A stretch of 12,329 bases of DNA from an uncultured Rickettsiales bacterium (lineage in GTDB: Bacteria > Pseudomonadota > Alphaproteobacteria > Rickettsiales > Midichloriaceae), in the NCBI GenBank assembly GCA_937996615.1, contig CALKVD010000169.1, positions 1 to 12,329 on the forward strand. The letters are read 5' to 3'. Under the pieces are notes generated by a model. That model saw nothing but the letters and a program-made list of their open reading frames with translations. It did no database searches and had not been told where the DNA came from. The position numbers and the translations under genes are program-made. Positions 10,590 through 12,329 of the stretch are shown here, piece after piece; position 1 is the stretch's first letter, and each line of letters begins with the position of its first letter.

Positions 10590-12329
10590 ATGCGATGCAA
10601 TATCAAGCAACAAGACGAAGTTGCAAATAGCCATATCCCAAGGTCATTCAACTTTGGCCAATCAGTAGGCGGATATATTTGGAAACTCCTAACCCCGGAC
10701 GACAGAGTTGTTATGTCTCTTGTGCAAAAACTTGAGATCGAGGAAGTGTTAGCGAGAATAATGGCTAATCGTGGAGTCAGCGATATTCCTTCTGCCTTAT
10801 CTTTCTTGAATCCTAAATTGCGAGATACAATACCAAGCCCTTTTGGCTTAAAAGATATGAGCCTAGCAACCAAAAGAGTTGTAAAAGCAATAGAAAATAA
10901 AGAAAAAATCACGATTTTCGCAGACTATGATGTTGACGGCGCTACTTCCGGAGCTTTGCTTTATCGCATGTTCAAAATGCTTAATGTAAAAACCAATACA
11001 TACGTACCAAATAGAACCACAGAAGGCTATGGCCCAACTCCATTTGCAATTAATAAGATTGCTGAAAATCATAGTTCTCTTTTAATTATTGTTGATTGTG
11101 GCACAACTGCTTTTACAGCGATGGCACATGCTAAAGCAATAGGGCTTGATGTTGTAATATTAGATCATCACATTGGCGCCGACACCATCCCAGAAGTTGT
11201 TGCATTGGTGAATCCAAATCGAGTCGACGACGATTTTCCATATAAAAATGTTGCTGCAGTCGGAGTCGCTTTTTTATTCGCTGTCGCTTTACGCAAAGAA
11301 TTACGCGACCATGGCTGGTTTGAAAAAAATGATATAGAAGAGCCCGACCTAATGACACTACTTGACCTGGTGGCCTTGGGCACAGTTTGCGATGTAATGC
11401 CACTCAATGATTTGAATCGAGCATTAGTCAAATGTGGTCTGCACTTTATCATGAAAAGAAGCAACATTGGGTTAGCCACTTTGATGGACAGTTTATATAA
11501 CGAAGCTCATATCACAACACATTATCTGAGCTATACAGTAGGGCCTAGAATTAATGCAGGAGGAAGAATCAGTGATAGTAATTTAGGACTAGACTTATTA
11601 ACTTCGGATGACCGAATTCAATCTCAAGAGATAGTGAATAAACTTGAAGTTATGAATGATGAAAGGAGGGCTTTGGAACATTTTTTGATGAACGAAGCCA
11701 TAACCCAAGTTGAAAACACTGGTATAGACGATAGACAATTAGTAATAGCCTCTGGCGAAAACTGGCACACTGGGGTTCTTGGAATCCTTGCTAGCAGACT
11801 CAAGGACAGGTACCATCGCACCAGCCTAGTGATGGCTGTAAATTCAGATGGTTTTGTCAAGGGTTCTGGCAGAGCAGTTCGCGGAGTAAGTCTAGGGAAT
11901 ATACTAACTCGAGCAAAAGATAATGGACTTCTAATCGACGGAGGCGGACATGCGATGGCAGGCGGATTTTCTTTAAATAAAGATCAGATGACACAATTTA
12001 TAGCTTTCGCTCATGAAGAAATAAATAAATGCGTCATAGCAAATGCAGAACTAGTTGATGATGCACGCAAAATGGAATTCGATGCTGTTTTGCGTGTTGG
12101 AGCAGTGAATTATCAGCTACTCCAAGCAATTGAAAGCGCCGCACCTTTTGGCCACGGCAACCCTCAGCCAAGAGTTGTGTTAGTTGGAGCAAAAATAGTC
12201 AAAACTATAGTAAATAAAAGTGGCAATCTTAGTAGCTTTGTTGTGGATGCTGAGTATGGAGATAGTAGCAAAAACAAAGCTCTAAGATGCGTTGTTTTCC
12301 GCAGTAATAGCAATAACCTCAAAGAATTT
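10590..12329 (+). CDS. recJ: Single-stranded-DNA-specific exonuclease RecJ (3' end outside window)
   Basis: RecJ degrades single-stranded DNA 5' to 3' in recombination (RecF pathway), mismatch and base-excision repair. The frame is open for 580 codons to the window edge without a stop; RecJ is usually about 570-600 residues, so little is missing. The DHH-family motifs are all present: ADYDVDGATS (111-120), VDCGTT (168-173), LDHH (191-194), LGTVCDVMPL (263-272), then GPRINAGGR (318-326), WHTGVLGILASRL (392-404), GSGRAVRG (425-432) and the DHHA1 motif GGGHAMAGG (451-459). The region after about 500 is the start of the OB-fold domain (APFGHGNPQP). ATG 10590 is the only usual start before an in-frame stop at 10581; ATGs at 10585 and 10595 are in other frames. 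An AGAAG about 10 bases upstream is a weak ribosome-binding site. Confidence 0.96.
   Translation, partial: MRCNIKQQDEVANSHIPRSFNFGQSVGGYIWKLLTPDDRVVMSLVQKLEIEEVLARIMANRGVSDIPSALSFLNPKLRDTIPSPFGLKDMSLATKRVVKAIENKEKITIFADYDVDGATSGALLYRMFKMLNVKTNTYVPNRTTEGYGPTPFAINKIAENHSSLLIIVDCGTTAFTAMAHAKAIGLDVVILDHHIGADTIPEVVALVNPNRVDDDFPYKNVAAVGVAFLFAVALRKELRDHGWFEKNDIEEPDLMTLLDLVALGTVCDVMPLNDLNRALVKCGLHFIMKRSNIGLATLMDSLYNEAHITTHYLSYTVGPRINAGGRISDSNLGLDLLTSDDRIQSQEIVNKLEVMNDERRALEHFLMNEAITQVENTGIDDRQLVIASGENWHTGVLGILASRLKDRYHRTSLVMAVNSDGFVKGSGRAVRGVSLGNILTRAKDNGLLIDGGGHAMAGGFSLNKDQMTQFIAFAHEEINKCVIANAELVDDARKMEFDAVLRVGAVNYQLLQAIESAAPFGHGNPQPRVVLVGAKIVKTIVNKSGNLSSFVVDAEYGDSSKNKALRCVVFRSNSNNLKEF

Noticed and set aside
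10559..10912. 117-residue minus-strand frame over the start of recJ
   Set aside because: It is antisense to RecJ residues with clear DHH-family motifs and overlaps the recJ promoter and start.
11131..11860. Several minus-strand frames inside recJ
   Set aside because: All are antisense to conserved RecJ motifs (LDHH, LGTVCDVMPL, GPRINAGGR).
1..12329. CRISPR array, insertion sequence, prophage, toxin-antitoxin pair or tRNA gene
   Set aside because: No regularly spaced repeats, transposase or phage protein, paired small toxin/antitoxin frames or tRNA-like cloverleaf other than the tmRNA were seen.

Overview
The window looks like a piece of an AT-rich (roughly one third G+C by eye) alphaproteobacterial chromosome, probably from a host-associated lineage of the Rickettsiales or a similar group. 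The strongest lineage marker is a circularly permuted, two-piece tmRNA gene: its CCA-bearing acceptor half lies upstream of the half that carries the proteolysis tag, and its T-loop is of the alphaproteobacterial type. The protein genes (SerRS, RmuC, NuoJKLMN, RecJ) also read as alphaproteobacterial. I cannot place the organism at genus level.

Layout. Positions 1-161 (+) hold the C-terminus of an ABC-2 transporter permease, followed by an A7 run, a start-less lysine-rich reading frame and a terminator. Positions 432-765 (+) hold the ssrA gene with a good promoter and a probable terminator. serS (778-2028, -) converges on it. A spacer rich in inverted repeats (2029-2260) precedes an unrecognised 119-residue ORF (2261-2620, +). 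That ORF converges, across a 12-bp-stem hairpin, on a long minus-strand cluster transcribed nuoJ-nuoK-nuoL-nuoM-nuoN-rmuC (10351 down to 2710). A spacer with two strong inverted repeats (10352-10589) separates nuoJ from the divergent recJ (10590 to the window edge, +).

How the genes work together. nuoJ-N encode five of the seven membrane subunits of NADH:quinone oxidoreductase (complex I): the three antiporter-like proton channels L, M and N, plus J and K. No other nuo genes are in the window, so the remaining subunits must be encoded elsewhere or are absent. rmuC overlaps the nuoN stop by ATGA and is probably translationally coupled to it. RecJ and RmuC are DNA-maintenance proteins, SerRS charges tRNA-Ser, and tmRNA rescues stalled ribosomes.

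Points that stand out: a tmRNA tag ending in VAYA instead of the usual hydrophobic-Ala-Ala; a perfect 32-bp palindrome plus a second hairpin inside nuoN, near the part of the protein that is about 50 residues longer than usual; an A7 tract at which one base change would fuse a coiled-coil tail to the ABC permease; long inverted repeats around the orphan ORF and at the nuoJ/recJ divergent promoters. I did not find a clear new multi-gene system.
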